Positions 1 to 7,521 of a stretch of 7,629 bases of DNA are shown piece by piece. The stretch comes from SAR92 clade bacterium (lineage in GTDB: Bacteria > Pseudomonadota > Gammaproteobacteria > Pseudomonadales > Porticoccaceae): positions 1 through 7,629 of the forward strand of contig JABBBF010000126.1 of NCBI GenBank assembly GCA_018607545.1, given 5' to 3'. The stretch's first letter is position 1, and each line of letters begins with the position of its first letter. The position numbers were made by a program, and so were the translations under genes. The notes under the pieces are model-generated. The model had not been told where the DNA came from, did not search any database, and saw only the letters and a program-made list of their open reading frames with translations.

Positions 1-1
1 C

Positions 2-400
2 GGCGACTGGATTGTCTGGAAACCCAATTTTTTATTACTGGTCACCATGGGCTGGATTTTTCATCGACCCCTGGAGTTCGGAATATTTTTTGCCGCCGGC
101 GTTGGTTTGCTGGCGGACTGCTTGTTGCAGACGACACTGGGCCATTCAGTTCTGGTATTTTCCCTGTGCGCTACTCTGGTGGTAGTGGTCAGTCGTTGGA
201 TAAAGTATCTTTCTATGATTCAGCGCAGTCTGTTGGTCTATTTGATTATTCTTCTGGTTGGCTTTCTTGAATCCGCTTTTTTTCTTTTCTATGGACTCCC
301 CTTTGCGATGGATAATCTGCTGATGAAAACACTTTTCTCAGCATTGATCTGGCCGGTTATCGATAAATTGATTGCTAGAACCTGTTCTGATGACCGCTGA
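2..400 (+). CDS. mreD: MreD, rod-shape-determining inner-membrane protein (5'-truncated by the window edge)
   Basis: MreD is an integral inner-membrane component of the elongasome. It works with MreB and MreC to position lateral-wall peptidoglycan synthesis in rod-shaped cells. The reading frame is open from the first bases of the window, so the ATG at 47 is internal. The residues before it (WKPNFLLLV) match the usual MreD stretch of an Arg/Lys-Pro followed by a hydrophobic helix. 132 residues are visible, against about 160 for the family, so roughly 30 N-terminal residues lie upstream. The visible part is almost entirely hydrophobic, with about four to five membrane segments. It contains the family-typical GLLADCLLQTTLGHS stretch (small residues, an Asp, then LG before the next helix). 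It ends 3-9 nt before maf, depending on the maf start, which is the standard mreBCD-maf order. mreB and mreC are expected just upstream but are outside the window. Confidence 0.9.
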   Translation, partial: GDWIVWKPNFLLLVTMGWIFHRPLEFGIFFAAGVGLLADCLLQTTLGHSVLVFSLCATLVVVVSRWIKYLSMIQRSLLVYLIILLVGFLESAFFLFYGLPFAMDNLLMKTLFSALIWPVIDKLIARTCSDDR

Positions 401-402
401 GG
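399..402 (+). promoter_or_regulatory. Ribosome binding site that decides the maf start
   Basis: GAGG overlaps the mreD stop codon (TGA at 398-400). It lies 7 nt before the TTG at 410 but only 1 nt before the in-frame TTG at 404. Normal Shine-Dalgarno spacing therefore favours 410. No in-frame ATG or GTG is available nearby. The overlap with the mreD stop suggests translational coupling. Confidence 0.6.
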
Positions 403-409
403 ATTGATT

Positions 410-1009
410 TTGGATTTAACTGCCCCCCAGCTTTTACTCGCCTCGGCCTCTCCCCGTCGCAGTGATCTTCTGAGACAAATGGGAGTTAGTTTTAAGGTGC
501 TGGCAGTGGATATCGATGAAAGTCGTCGTGGCGATGAATCACCGGTTGAATATGTGTCTCGCCTGGCGATGGAAAAAGCTCGGGCGGGTTTTAAGCGTCA
601 GGACGCAAAGTTGCCGAGTCTGGGGGCTGACACTATTGTGGTTTTTGACGGGCAGATTTTTGGTAAGCCTGTGGATCAGGCACATGCTGAGGCAATGCTA
701 ATGACGCTGTCTGGCAAGGCTCATAGTGTCTTTACTGCAGTGGCTGTAGATAATGGTTCGGGTGCAGCTGTGGCTGTTTCTGAAACCCTGGTTAAGTTCC
801 GCACAATTAGCCAATCTGAGTGTCTGATTTATTGGCAGACCGGTGAGCCCGAGGGCAAGGCCGGCGCCTATGCGATTCAGGGTTGCGGCGGTATTTTTGT
901 TGAAAAGCTCGAAGGCAGTTACAGTGGTGTAGTGGGGTTGCCACTGGCAGAGACTGAACAGCTATTGAATAAGTTCTCAGTACCGCTTTGGAATAGTAGT
1001 CAGAAATAA
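410..1009 (+). CDS. maf: Maf/YhdE-type nucleoside triphosphate pyrophosphatase (dTTP/UTP subfamily)
   Basis: Maf proteins hydrolyse nucleoside triphosphates, in the YhdE subfamily dTTP, UTP and modified pyrimidine nucleotides, to the monophosphate and pyrophosphate. They are cytosolic housecleaning enzymes, also linked to arrest of septation. With the TTG at 410 the protein has 199 residues, normal for the family. Visible motifs are the N-terminal substrate-binding loop SASPRR (about residues 12-17), the catalytic-Asp motif GADTIV (Asp about 74), GKP just after it, and the C-terminal GAYAIQGCGGIFVEKLEGSY...VVGLPL block. That last block follows E. coli YhdE closely, which supports the dTTP/UTP subfamily over the YceF (m7GTP) subfamily. 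The TTG at 404 is the alternative start and would add two residues, but it sits too close to the ribosome binding site. The gene follows mreD in the conserved order. Subfamily assignment is from motif resemblance only. Confidence 0.93.
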   Translation: MDLTAPQLLLASASPRRSDLLRQMGVSFKVLAVDIDESRRGDESPVEYVSRLAMEKARAGFKRQDAKLPSLGADTIVVFDGQIFGKPVDQAHAEAMLMTLSGKAHSVFTAVAVDNGSGAAVAVSETLVKFRTISQSECLIYWQTGEPEGKAGAYAIQGCGGIFVEKLEGSYSGVVGLPLAETEQLLNKFSVPLWNSSQK

Positions 1010-1012
1010 ATA

Positions 1013-1025
1013 CTTAACTGTTAAG
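1013..1025. repeat. 13-bp perfect palindrome in the maf-rng gap
   Basis: CTTAAC-T-GTTAAG is a perfect inverted repeat with a single central base, four bases after the maf stop. It lies in the 71-nt gap (1010-1080), which is AT-rich and is the only intergenic space of note within the gene run. It could be an operator half-site pair near an rng promoter or a chance palindrome. It is too short and lacks a following T-run, so it is not a convincing terminator. I see no strong -35/-10 pair; TGCTAAAAA at 1053-1061 resembles an extended -10 only weakly. Confidence 0.35.
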
Positions 1026-1080
1026 CGCAAGTCCTGAGAGCTAACTATTACGTGCTAAAAAAATAGATTTTGGAAATACC

Positions 1081-2544
1081 ATGAGCCAGGAAATACTAGT
1101 TAATATCACGCCTATGGAAACCCGTGTCGCCCTAGTTGAGAACGGTGTGCCCCAGGAGATTCATGTCGAGCGCAATAATAAGCGTGGCCTGGTGGGCAAT
1201 ATCTATAAGGGTAAGGTGGTTCGAGTGCTGCCCGGTATGCAGGCGGCATTTATTGATATTGGTGAAGCGCGTACGGCATTTTTACATGTCGATGACCTGG
1301 TTCAGCGCAACCATAAAAAGACCGATGCAGAGCCGACGGATATTTCCCGCCTGCTTCACGACGGTCAGCAGCTGGTTGTTCAGGTGATAAAAGATCCGCT
1401 GGGCTCAAAAGGTGCAAGGCTGTCTGCGGAGCTCTCAATAGCCTCTTACAATTTGGTTTATATGCCTGATGTAGAGCATATTGGTGTATCTCAGCGTCTT
1501 GAAGATGAAAAGGAGCGCGGGCGACTCAAAACAACACTGGCTGCAGTGGTCGATGAGCTGCAAGTGGGTGGTGGCTATATCCTGCGCACGGTTGCCGAGG
1601 GCGCAACAGAAGAAGAGTTGCGCAATGCAGTGGGATTTCTCAATCGGGTCTGGGATGATCTTCTCGAGCGAAAGGTTAATGCCCAGGCACCTTGCTGCCT
1701 GTATGAAGATCTGCCTCTCTACAAGCGTGTTCTGCGGGATATGGTTCGACCCGAGGTCGAGAAGATCCGTGTTGATTCCCGCGAGATTCTCGAAAAGCTG
1801 ACCTCTTTTGCGAATAAATTCAATCCGGAAATTGTCCGTTTGCTCGAGCACTACCCCGGGGAGCGACCGCTGTTTTATCTGTATGGTATAGAGGATGAAA
1901 TCACCAAGGCGCTTCAGCGCAAGGTTGTCCTCAAGTCTGGTGGCTCTCTGGTGTTTGACCAGACCGAGGCGATGTCGACGATCGATGTGAATACCGGGGC
2001 TTTTGTCGGGCGTCGCAATCTTGAAGAAACTATCTATAAAACCAATCTTGAAGCGGCAGTGGCTATCGCCCGGCAGATGCGTATGCGCAATCTGGGCGGC
2101 ATTATTATTGTCGATTTTATCGATATGCAAAATGCTGAGCACCGCCGTCAGGTGCTGCGCGCGTTCGAAAAAGCGCTGGCGCGAGATCGGGTTAGAACAA
2201 CAATTTCAGGTGTGACTGAGCTTGGGTTAGTGCAGGCTACACGCAAGCGAACCAGCCAGAGTCTCGGGCAGATTATGTGTGTCGAGTGCCCAACTTGCGA
2301 GGGGCGCGGTTATGTTAAGTCCGCTGAGTCGATCAGTTACGAAATACTTCGTGATATCCTGCGTGCTGCCCGCGCCTATGAATGTGAGGGTTTACAGGTA
2401 TTGGCCTCGGCCCCGGTGATTGAGCATCTGTTAGATGAAGACTCCAGCCAGGTGGCAGATTTAGAACAATTTATCGGTCGCACAATTCAGTTCAGAGTTG
2501 AAAGTCTCTATCCTCTCGAACAGTTTGATATTATTCCGGTGTAA
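1081..2544 (+). CDS. rng: Ribonuclease G (RNase E/G family endoribonuclease)
   Basis: RNase G is a cytosolic, 5'-monophosphate-stimulated endoribonuclease that matures the 5' end of 16S rRNA and cleaves some mRNAs. The 487 residues match the E. coli enzyme (489) with essentially the same start and end. An S1 RNA-binding domain covers about residues 38-120 (NIYKGKVVRVLPGMQAAFIDIG). The 5'-sensor pair Arg169-Thr170 (ILRT) falls at the same numbers as in RNase E. The metal-binding aspartates are Asp302 (TIDVNTG) and Asp345 (IIVDFIDM), 43 residues apart as in RNase E. The zinc-link CPTC is Cys403/Cys406, with Cys400 nearby. There is no long C-terminal degradosome scaffold, which separates it from RNase E. 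The ATG at 1081 has a modest GGAA at 1072-1075, 5 nt upstream. The gene follows maf after 71 nt and ends 6 nt before yhdP. No key residue is missing, so it should be active. Confidence 0.97.
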   Translation: MSQEILVNITPMETRVALVENGVPQEIHVERNNKRGLVGNIYKGKVVRVLPGMQAAFIDIGEARTAFLHVDDLVQRNHKKTDAEPTDISRLLHDGQQLVVQVIKDPLGSKGARLSAELSIASYNLVYMPDVEHIGVSQRLEDEKERGRLKTTLAAVVDELQVGGGYILRTVAEGATEEELRNAVGFLNRVWDDLLERKVNAQAPCCLYEDLPLYKRVLRDMVRPEVEKIRVDSREILEKLTSFANKFNPEIVRLLEHYPGERPLFYLYGIEDEITKALQRKVVLKSGGSLVFDQTEAMSTIDVNTGAFVGRRNLEETIYKTNLEAAVAIARQMRMRNLGGIIIVDFIDMQNAEHRRQVLRAFEKALARDRVRTTISGVTELGLVQATRKRTSQSLGQIMCVECPTCEGRGYVKSAESISYEILRDILRAARAYECEGLQVLASAPVIEHLLDEDSSQVADLEQFIGRTIQFRVESLYPLEQFDIIPV

Positions 2545-2550
2545 GCAAAC

Positions 2551-5500
2551 ATGGCTATGGCGAAGATGGGTAAAGCATTTAAAAGAGCGATGCGCTGGCT
2601 GTGGCTGACCCTGGCCCTGCTGATTATCGGCATGGTAATACTGGTGGTTATAGGTCGCCAGATGATTGCCAGTGTCGACAATTTCCGTGCCGATATCCAA
2701 CAAATTATCCAGGATCAAACCGGCCTGCGGATTGAACTCGGCGAACTTAATGGCGAGTGGCCGCGACTTGTCCCCATTCTAGATATACAGAGCGCGGTAA
2801 TTTTTACCGAGGACAACTCTCCTGCGGTTGTTATCAATGGCGGCCGAGCTAATCTGGACCTGTTTGAGACTATTGTGCGCAGAACGCCAATCTGGCGAGA
2901 ACTTGTGGTTGATCGTTTGCAGTTAACCATGGTCGAGGACGAGGGAGGCCGCTGGGGGCTTAAAGGTTTTAGTGGTAACTCCGACGCTGACCTTAGTCTT
3001 TTTGTAGATTCGCTCTCCTACAGTCAGTTGATCCACTTCCAGGATGTACAGGTTGTGTTGCAGTTTTTTTCGGGCAAGACGATGCTGCTCAGCGGTCGCA
3101 ATGTGGCCATGGAAAATGCCGATGATTTTCATCGCGCAGAGCTTTCGGTAATTCTCTCTGAACAGGAATCGCTGCTCAGCGAAGCTGATGCGTCAATGCA
3201 GGATCAAAGCCCGGCTTACTTATTGATTGAGGGGCATGGTGATCTCGCCGATATAGAGAGCTTTTTCGCCGAGGGCTATTTCCGCTTTGATGACTTTAAC
3301 CTCTCCGAGCCGCTGGCCGACCTGGCCCGATCACTGCTGCCAAGCCTATTCGCCAATCTCTCCGATTTTGATGCCAATGCCAATGGCGAGATTTGGTTTG
3401 CTATTCACCCCGGTGGCTCTGCTGATTTTGAAGGCATGCTGTCTATAGGCGAGATTCCATTAATCTGGCTGGCCGATGTGCCGCCACTCACAGATATTGA
3501 GACCGAGATTACTGGCTGGTATACCCCCGCGTCGGATTGGGGGCTGAGACTGCAGGGATTTGATCTCAGCTGGTCAGGTGCTGAGATAGAGCCTCTCGAT
3601 TTAGTCTTTACCCAGCGTTTGGGCTCTCACTGGCAGGACTTTGATATATTGGTAAACCACCTGAATTTAACACTGATATCTGAGCTGCTTTCCAGTACGC
3701 AGATTGCCGATAAGAAAGTCTTAAATGCTGTGGAAAAACTGCAGCCTCAGGGTGTTATCAATGCGCTGACTCTGGGTCATGATCACGTTGGATACTATGC
3801 CTCAGCTAATCTTGAACAGATAGATTTTGCTTCCTGGAAAAAGTCGCCGGCTGTTAAGGGGTTGGATGGTTATATAGAAATTTATGGTGACCGCGGCCTT
3901 TTCTCATTTGCTGACAGCGATGGTTTTGAGGCCTATTTTCCCTCTACTTACAAGGACTACCTCACCATTGATGAGGCGACGGGATCGATTAATGTAGCCT
4001 GGGAGGCGGACGATCAGTTGCTGACTGTTCGCAGTAATATTATTCGTACGAAGTTGGATGCCGGCAGTTCAAATATTATGTTTTCCGCTCAGCAGACCAT
4101 CCCTTCGGGCGGCAACCCTCCAGATATCAGCCTGTTGATCGGCGCGCGTAACCTGGATGCCCGGCAACGCAATAAATACATGCCTTATAGAATGTCGGCG
4201 CAACTCGATAAATGGTTGAAAGAGTCGATAGTAGATATTGATGTCGAGGAGTTTGGTCTGCTAATACGCAATAGTCCGCCCAGATCTGATCGAACTTCAC
4301 AGACTACCCAGATGATAATGAAAACCAGTGGCGGGCATATCAATTACGATCCCAACTGGACAGGTATTCGCGATGCAACCAGTCTGTTATTGATCGATGA
4401 TCGTTATACCGAGGTAGCAATGAAATCGGGCACTATTGGCAGTGCTGACATCAGTGATGCTAGGGTTGTCTATTCTAGAGACAGTGCCGACAACCAGTCT
4501 TATCTATATGTCGATGCTCAGGTCGCAGGTGATCTAGCCGAGGTGATAAATATTCTTGCGAATTCTCCCCTTAAGGACAATGTCGCTGGTATCAGTGACT
4601 GGGATTACAGTGGCAAAACCCTCAGCCAGCTGGACCTGGCTATTCCCATGTCAAAGAAAAGGGGCGCTGATTCTGTTGAACCGGGTAGCAAGCTGCCAGG
4701 GGGCAAATACAATGTTTCGACGATCATTGATAAGGGTTCCATAAGCATTCCCGATCGACCGATCAGCATGACTGATATTCAGGGGCAGCTGAATTTTTCT
4801 GTGCAGGATGGTCTCTATGGAGAGGACATCAGAGGCAATTTTTGGCAGCGGCCAATGGTGACCAGACTCTACAAGACTGGCAGCGAGCAGAAGATTGCCT
4901 TTAGCGGTGATCTGCTGCCGGAGAGTCTGAATCAGCTGGTTGATTTTCCATGGCCGAAAGTCGTTGTTGGCGCAGTGCCTATTGATGGATCCATTACTAT
5001 TCCTACTGCCAATAAAGATTCGAGTCAGGCTATAACTCTGCAGATCAGCAGTCAGTTGCAGGGCGTTGGCCTTGAATTGCCGGTGCCTCTGGTTAAATCT
5101 GCCGAAGAGTCACAGGCGCTGGATATGACCTTCTATTTCACGCCTGAGTTTGAGCGTCTTACCGGAACACTGGCGGGTAAGGCCAACTCTTCACTGCTGC
5201 CGAATTCTGATCCTAGCTCTGATCTTAGCTTTGATCTGCGCTTTAATAATGCTCAATTCAGTGCAGGGCAGATCAGTTATGACCGGCCTATGGTTGAGCC
5301 TGTAGAGAATATATTGCAGCTATCAGCTTATCTTCCCACCACAGAATTAGAACTCTGGCAGCCACTAATAGGCCTTTTTGAGCGCTCCGACGCCGAGACA
5401 GAATCCAGCTGGCAAACGGTTTTTGATCTGCGTTTTGATCAGTTGGAACTGGCGTCTTTCCAGCTAAAAGATATTGCCGCAAAAGCCTCATTGTCTAAGC

Positions 5501-6606
5501 AGTGGGTGGATATTGACCTGAGTAGTGATCTGGTCGACGGACAGCTGTTAATTCCGCTCGCTGAATCAGTGCAGGTACCGAAGATTAATCTGAGCCGCCT
5601 CAATTTGCCTGAGGCACTGCTTAAAGAAAAGGTCAGTGCATCGGCAATTGATCCGCGCCGTTTTCTCGCTCTGGATGTCGCCATAGATGAGTTAGTGATC
5701 GGTGAAAACAGCTGGGGCTCGCTGTCCTTTGAATTGCGACCAGAAGTCTCCGGCGCGGCCTTTAATCAGATTAAAGGCAACCTGTTCGGCCTAAAGCCCG
5801 GTGCCTTTGAGGATCAGCCGTCGACAGAGTTTTTCTGGAAATACGATGGTACAAACTATGCCAGCCGACTTGTCGGCCCAGTGGCTGTCGAAAATATTGG
5901 TGAATTTTTGAGCTCAGGCCTGGGCACGCCAAAAATTGTCGACAGTGAGTCGGGGCGCCTGGTTTTTGATCTCGCCTGGCAGGACCAGCCATGGAAAATC
6001 TCCCGAGAAAATATAACCGGCGACTTTGAAATCAAACTGCGAGAGGGTAGTTTTTATAAGTCTCCGGGCGGCTCTGGTGCAGTGTTAAAAATGGTCAGCC
6101 TGGTCAATTTTGCCAACTGGTTGCGGCGCCTGAAGCTGGATTTTTCCGATGTGGTTGGACAGAATCTCGCCTATAACAGCCTCAATGGTACCTTGCATTT
6201 TGAGCAGGGTGTTGCCAGCTTTAGAGATCCACTGCGTATGAAGATGCCCTCGGGGCGCATGAGCATGGCCGGTGATTTTGATCTGCTCAACGAGCAGGTC
6301 GATGGTCGTCTGGTGGCAACGCTGCCGGTGGCGACCAATCTGCCCTGGGTGGTGGCTCTGCTGGGGGGATTGCCCGCTGCCGCCGGTGTCTATGTCACCA
6401 GTAAGTTGGTTGAAAAGCAGGTCGATAGACTGTCGAGTATCAGTTATAAAATATCCGGCTCCTGGGATGATGTCGATGTTGAGGTCGACCGTATATTTGC
6501 CTCGGACCTCAAGGATGAAAAGCCCCAAAAGCAGAAGAGTGAGCCAAAGCAAAAGGAAGAGCCAGATAATGATTCAGATAATGATTCAGAGCCTAGCCAA
6601 GAGTAA
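2551..6606 (+). CDS. yhdP: YhdP-family AsmA-like envelope protein
   Basis: YhdP belongs to the AsmA-like family with TamB and YdbH. In E. coli these three redundantly move phospholipids from the inner to the outer membrane as long beta-rich bridges. The 1351 residues are slightly longer than E. coli YhdP (about 1266). A single N-terminal membrane anchor lies at about residues 16-35 after a basic start, with the bulk predicted periplasmic. The segment just after it (TGLRIELGELNGEWPRLVP) is the typical AsmA-like opening. The C-terminal hallmark comprises NFANWLRRLKLDFSDVVGQ, a SGRMSMAGDFDL strand, the hydrophobic stretch at about 1264-1287 (LPWVVALLGGLPAA) and a final SGSWDDVDVEV. Residues 1319-1351 form a charged, disordered-looking Lys/Glu/Asp tail with a DNDS-DNDS repeat. 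The frame is unbroken. The start at 2551 lacks a strong ribosome binding site and may rely on re-initiation after rng. ATGs at 2557 and 2566 (with GAAG-like bases before them) are alternatives. The gene overlaps nit by 38 nt. Confidence 0.93.
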   Translation: MAMAKMGKAFKRAMRWLWLTLALLIIGMVILVVIGRQMIASVDNFRADIQQIIQDQTGLRIELGELNGEWPRLVPILDIQSAVIFTEDNSPAVVINGGRANLDLFETIVRRTPIWRELVVDRLQLTMVEDEGGRWGLKGFSGNSDADLSLFVDSLSYSQLIHFQDVQVVLQFFSGKTMLLSGRNVAMENADDFHRAELSVILSEQESLLSEADASMQDQSPAYLLIEGHGDLADIESFFAEGYFRFDDFNLSEPLADLARSLLPSLFANLSDFDANANGEIWFAIHPGGSADFEGMLSIGEIPLIWLADVPPLTDIETEITGWYTPASDWGLRLQGFDLSWSGAEIEPLDLVFTQRLGSHWQDFDILVNHLNLTLISELLSSTQIADKKVLNAVEKLQPQGVINALTLGHDHVGYYASANLEQIDFASWKKSPAVKGLDGYIEIYGDRGLFSFADSDGFEAYFPSTYKDYLTIDEATGSINVAWEADDQLLTVRSNIIRTKLDAGSSNIMFSAQQTIPSGGNPPDISLLIGARNLDARQRNKYMPYRMSAQLDKWLKESIVDIDVEEFGLLIRNSPPRSDRTSQTTQMIMKTSGGHINYDPNWTGIRDATSLLLIDDRYTEVAMKSGTIGSADISDARVVYSRDSADNQSYLYVDAQVAGDLAEVINILANSPLKDNVAGISDWDYSGKTLSQLDLAIPMSKKRGADSVEPGSKLPGGKYNVSTIIDKGSISIPDRPISMTDIQGQLNFSVQDGLYGEDIRGNFWQRPMVTRLYKTGSEQKIAFSGDLLPESLNQLVDFPWPKVVVGAVPIDGSITIPTANKDSSQAITLQISSQLQGVGLELPVPLVKSAEESQALDMTFYFTPEFERLTGTLAGKANSSLLPNSDPSSDLSFDLRFNNAQFSAGQISYDRPMVEPVENILQLSAYLPTTELELWQPLIGLFERSDAETESSWQTVFDLRFDQLELASFQLKDIAAKASLSKQWVDIDLSSDLVDGQLLIPLAESVQVPKINLSRLNLPEALLKEKVSASAIDPRRFLALDVAIDELVIGENSWGSLSFELRPEVSGAAFNQIKGNLFGLKPGAFEDQPSTEFFWKYDGTNYASRLVGPVAVENIGEFLSSGLGTPKIVDSESGRLVFDLAWQDQPWKISRENITGDFEIKLREGSFYKSPGGSGAVLKMVSLVNFANWLRRLKLDFSDVVGQNLAYNSLNGTLHFEQGVASFRDPLRMKMPSGRMSMAGDFDLLNEQVDGRLVATLPVATNLPWVVALLGGLPAAAGVYVTSKLVEKQVDRLSSISYKISGSWDDVDVEVDRIFASDLKDEKPQKQKSEPKQKEEPDNDSDNDSEPSQE
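6554..6559 (+). promoter_or_regulatory. Ribosome binding site for the nitrilase-family gene, inside yhdP
   Basis: AGGAAG within the Lys/Glu-rich tail codons of yhdP ends 9 nt before the ATG at 6569. The second in-frame ATG at 6581 would be 21 nt away. Spacing therefore favours 6569. The site is part of yhdP coding sequence, so translation of the two genes is probably coupled. Confidence 0.5.
6565..6588 (+). repeat. Perfect 12-bp tandem duplication spanning the yhdP/nit overlap
   Basis: GATAATGATTCA occurs twice back to back (6565-6576 and 6577-6588). In the yhdP frame it encodes DNDS-DNDS (residues 1339-1346). In the nit frame each copy supplies an ATG, so the amidase begins MIQIMIQ. Being a multiple of three, the duplication keeps both frames open. 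Confidence 0.9.
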
Positions 6607-7435
6607 CGCTTTAATTGCCGCAGCAGTTCAGCTGCGACCCGGTGACTCAATCGAGCACAGCCTCAACAACGCCTCCGCGATGATTCAGCGCGCCGTCGAT
6701 AAGGGTGCAGAATTAGTTGTACTCCCGGAGAACTTCGCCCATCTGGGTTGCGATGATTTCACCGCTATTGGCCAAGCTGAGTCAACGCCCCAGGGGTTGG
6801 TGCGACAGTTTTTATCAGATCAGGCGCGCCAGCAGGGCATCTGGCTGGTGGCCGGAACGCTGCCGGTCAGCGACCATGGACAGTCAAAACCCTATGCCCG
6901 CTCTCTATTGTTTGATCCCCAGGGCAATCAACGCAGCTCTTATAACAAGATTCATCTATTTGATGCTGCGTTGGAAAAGTCCGAGCTCAGCGATGGACAG
7001 CAGAGCAGCTATCGCGAATCGGATAATTTTAGCAGCGGTTCTGACATTGTGGTGGCACAGACAGATCTTTGCACTCTGGGTATGACGGTCTGTTATGACC
7101 TGCGCTTTGCCGAGCTCTACCGTCAGTTGGCGGATCGAGGCGCACAAATAGTTACGGTGCCGGCGGCCTTTACCGCAGCCACCGGCAGGGATCACTGGCT
7201 GCTGCTGCTACGTGCTCGAGCGGTGGAAAATCAGCTGTTTGTGATTGGTGCCAATATGGTTGACCGCGAACATCCGCGCCGCGCACTCTGGGGCGGCAGT
7301 GCCATTATCGATCCCTGGGGTAATTTGCTGGCAGGTCTCGATGACGAGCCGGGAGTGGCTGTGGCCAAGATTGATTTAACTCTGATTGATAAAGTTAGAG
7401 CCAAGATGCCAGTGGCTGAGCATCGGAAAATATAG
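6569..7435 (+). CDS. Nit1-type carbon-nitrogen hydrolase, probable deaminated glutathione amidase
   Basis: This is a cytosolic nitrilase-superfamily amidase. It carries the full Glu-Lys-Cys triad: Glu54 (VVLPENF), Lys127 (YNKIHLFD) and Cys175 (TVCYDLRF). Further downstream blocks are LRARAVENQ at about 214-222 and IIDPWGN at about 247-252. The closing MPVAEHRK resembles the LPVFQHRR ending of Nit1. Nit1 and E. coli YbeM hydrolyse deaminated glutathione, a toxic by-product of transaminases, to 2-oxoglutarate and Cys-Gly. That substrate is inferred here from motif resemblance; omega-amidase or another amide is possible. The product is 288 residues from the ATG at 6569, chosen because AGGAAG lies 9 nt upstream. 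The ATG at 6581 would give 284. The frame is open back to 6272, but that part is yhdP read out of frame. A homologue sits between yhdP and tldD in pseudomonads, so the position is conserved. Confidence 0.88.
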   Translation: MIQIMIQSLAKSNALIAAAVQLRPGDSIEHSLNNASAMIQRAVDKGAELVVLPENFAHLGCDDFTAIGQAESTPQGLVRQFLSDQARQQGIWLVAGTLPVSDHGQSKPYARSLLFDPQGNQRSSYNKIHLFDAALEKSELSDGQQSSYRESDNFSSGSDIVVAQTDLCTLGMTVCYDLRFAELYRQLADRGAQIVTVPAAFTAATGRDHWLLLLRARAVENQLFVIGANMVDREHPRRALWGGSAIIDPWGNLLAGLDDEPGVAVAKIDLTLIDKVRAKMPVAEHRKI

Positions 7436-7453
7436 GCTCACTAATCTACTTCA

Positions 7454-7521
7454 TCATCCCAAAGAATCTCCCGTCATCCCAAAGAATCTCCCGTCATCCC
7501 AAAGAATCTCCCGTCATCCCA
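7454..7521. repeat. Three perfect 20-bp tandem repeats plus an 8-bp partial copy
   Basis: The unit TCATCCCAAAGAATCTCCCG occurs exactly at 7454-7473, 7474-7493 and 7494-7513. It is followed by TCATCCCA (7514-7521), where the array runs straight into the left arm of the inverted-repeat element. There are no spacers, so this is not a CRISPR array. Perfect identity implies recent expansion or slippage. The unit begins like the neighbouring element arm (GTCATCCCA) and contains its ATCTC end. Confidence 0.95.

Noticed and set aside
1053..1061. Extended -10-like TGCTAAAAA before rng as a promoter
   Set aside because: It matches the -10 consensus at only about four of six positions, and no plausible -35 box lies at the right distance, so it is not annotated as a promoter.
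1435..2142. 235-codon open frame on the - strand opposite rng
   Set aside because: It lies fully inside rng, whose frame matches RNase G along its whole length. The antisense translation is rich in His, Gln and Ile with no recognisable domain, as expected for a shadow frame.
6085..6552. 155-codon open frame on the - strand opposite the yhdP C-terminus
   Set aside because: It is entirely antisense to the conserved YhdP C-terminal block. No family motif and no separate context support it.
6272..6568. N-terminal extension of the amidase frame back to 6272
   Set aside because: The extra residues are yhdP read in another frame (rich in Arg, Trp and Ser). The nitrilase fold starts after 6600 and a good ribosome binding site supports 6569.
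6844..6851. GCTGGTGG octamer (identical to the E. coli Chi site) within the amidase gene
   Set aside because: One copy in coding DNA is expected by chance given Leu-Val codon use, and Chi sequences vary between lineages.
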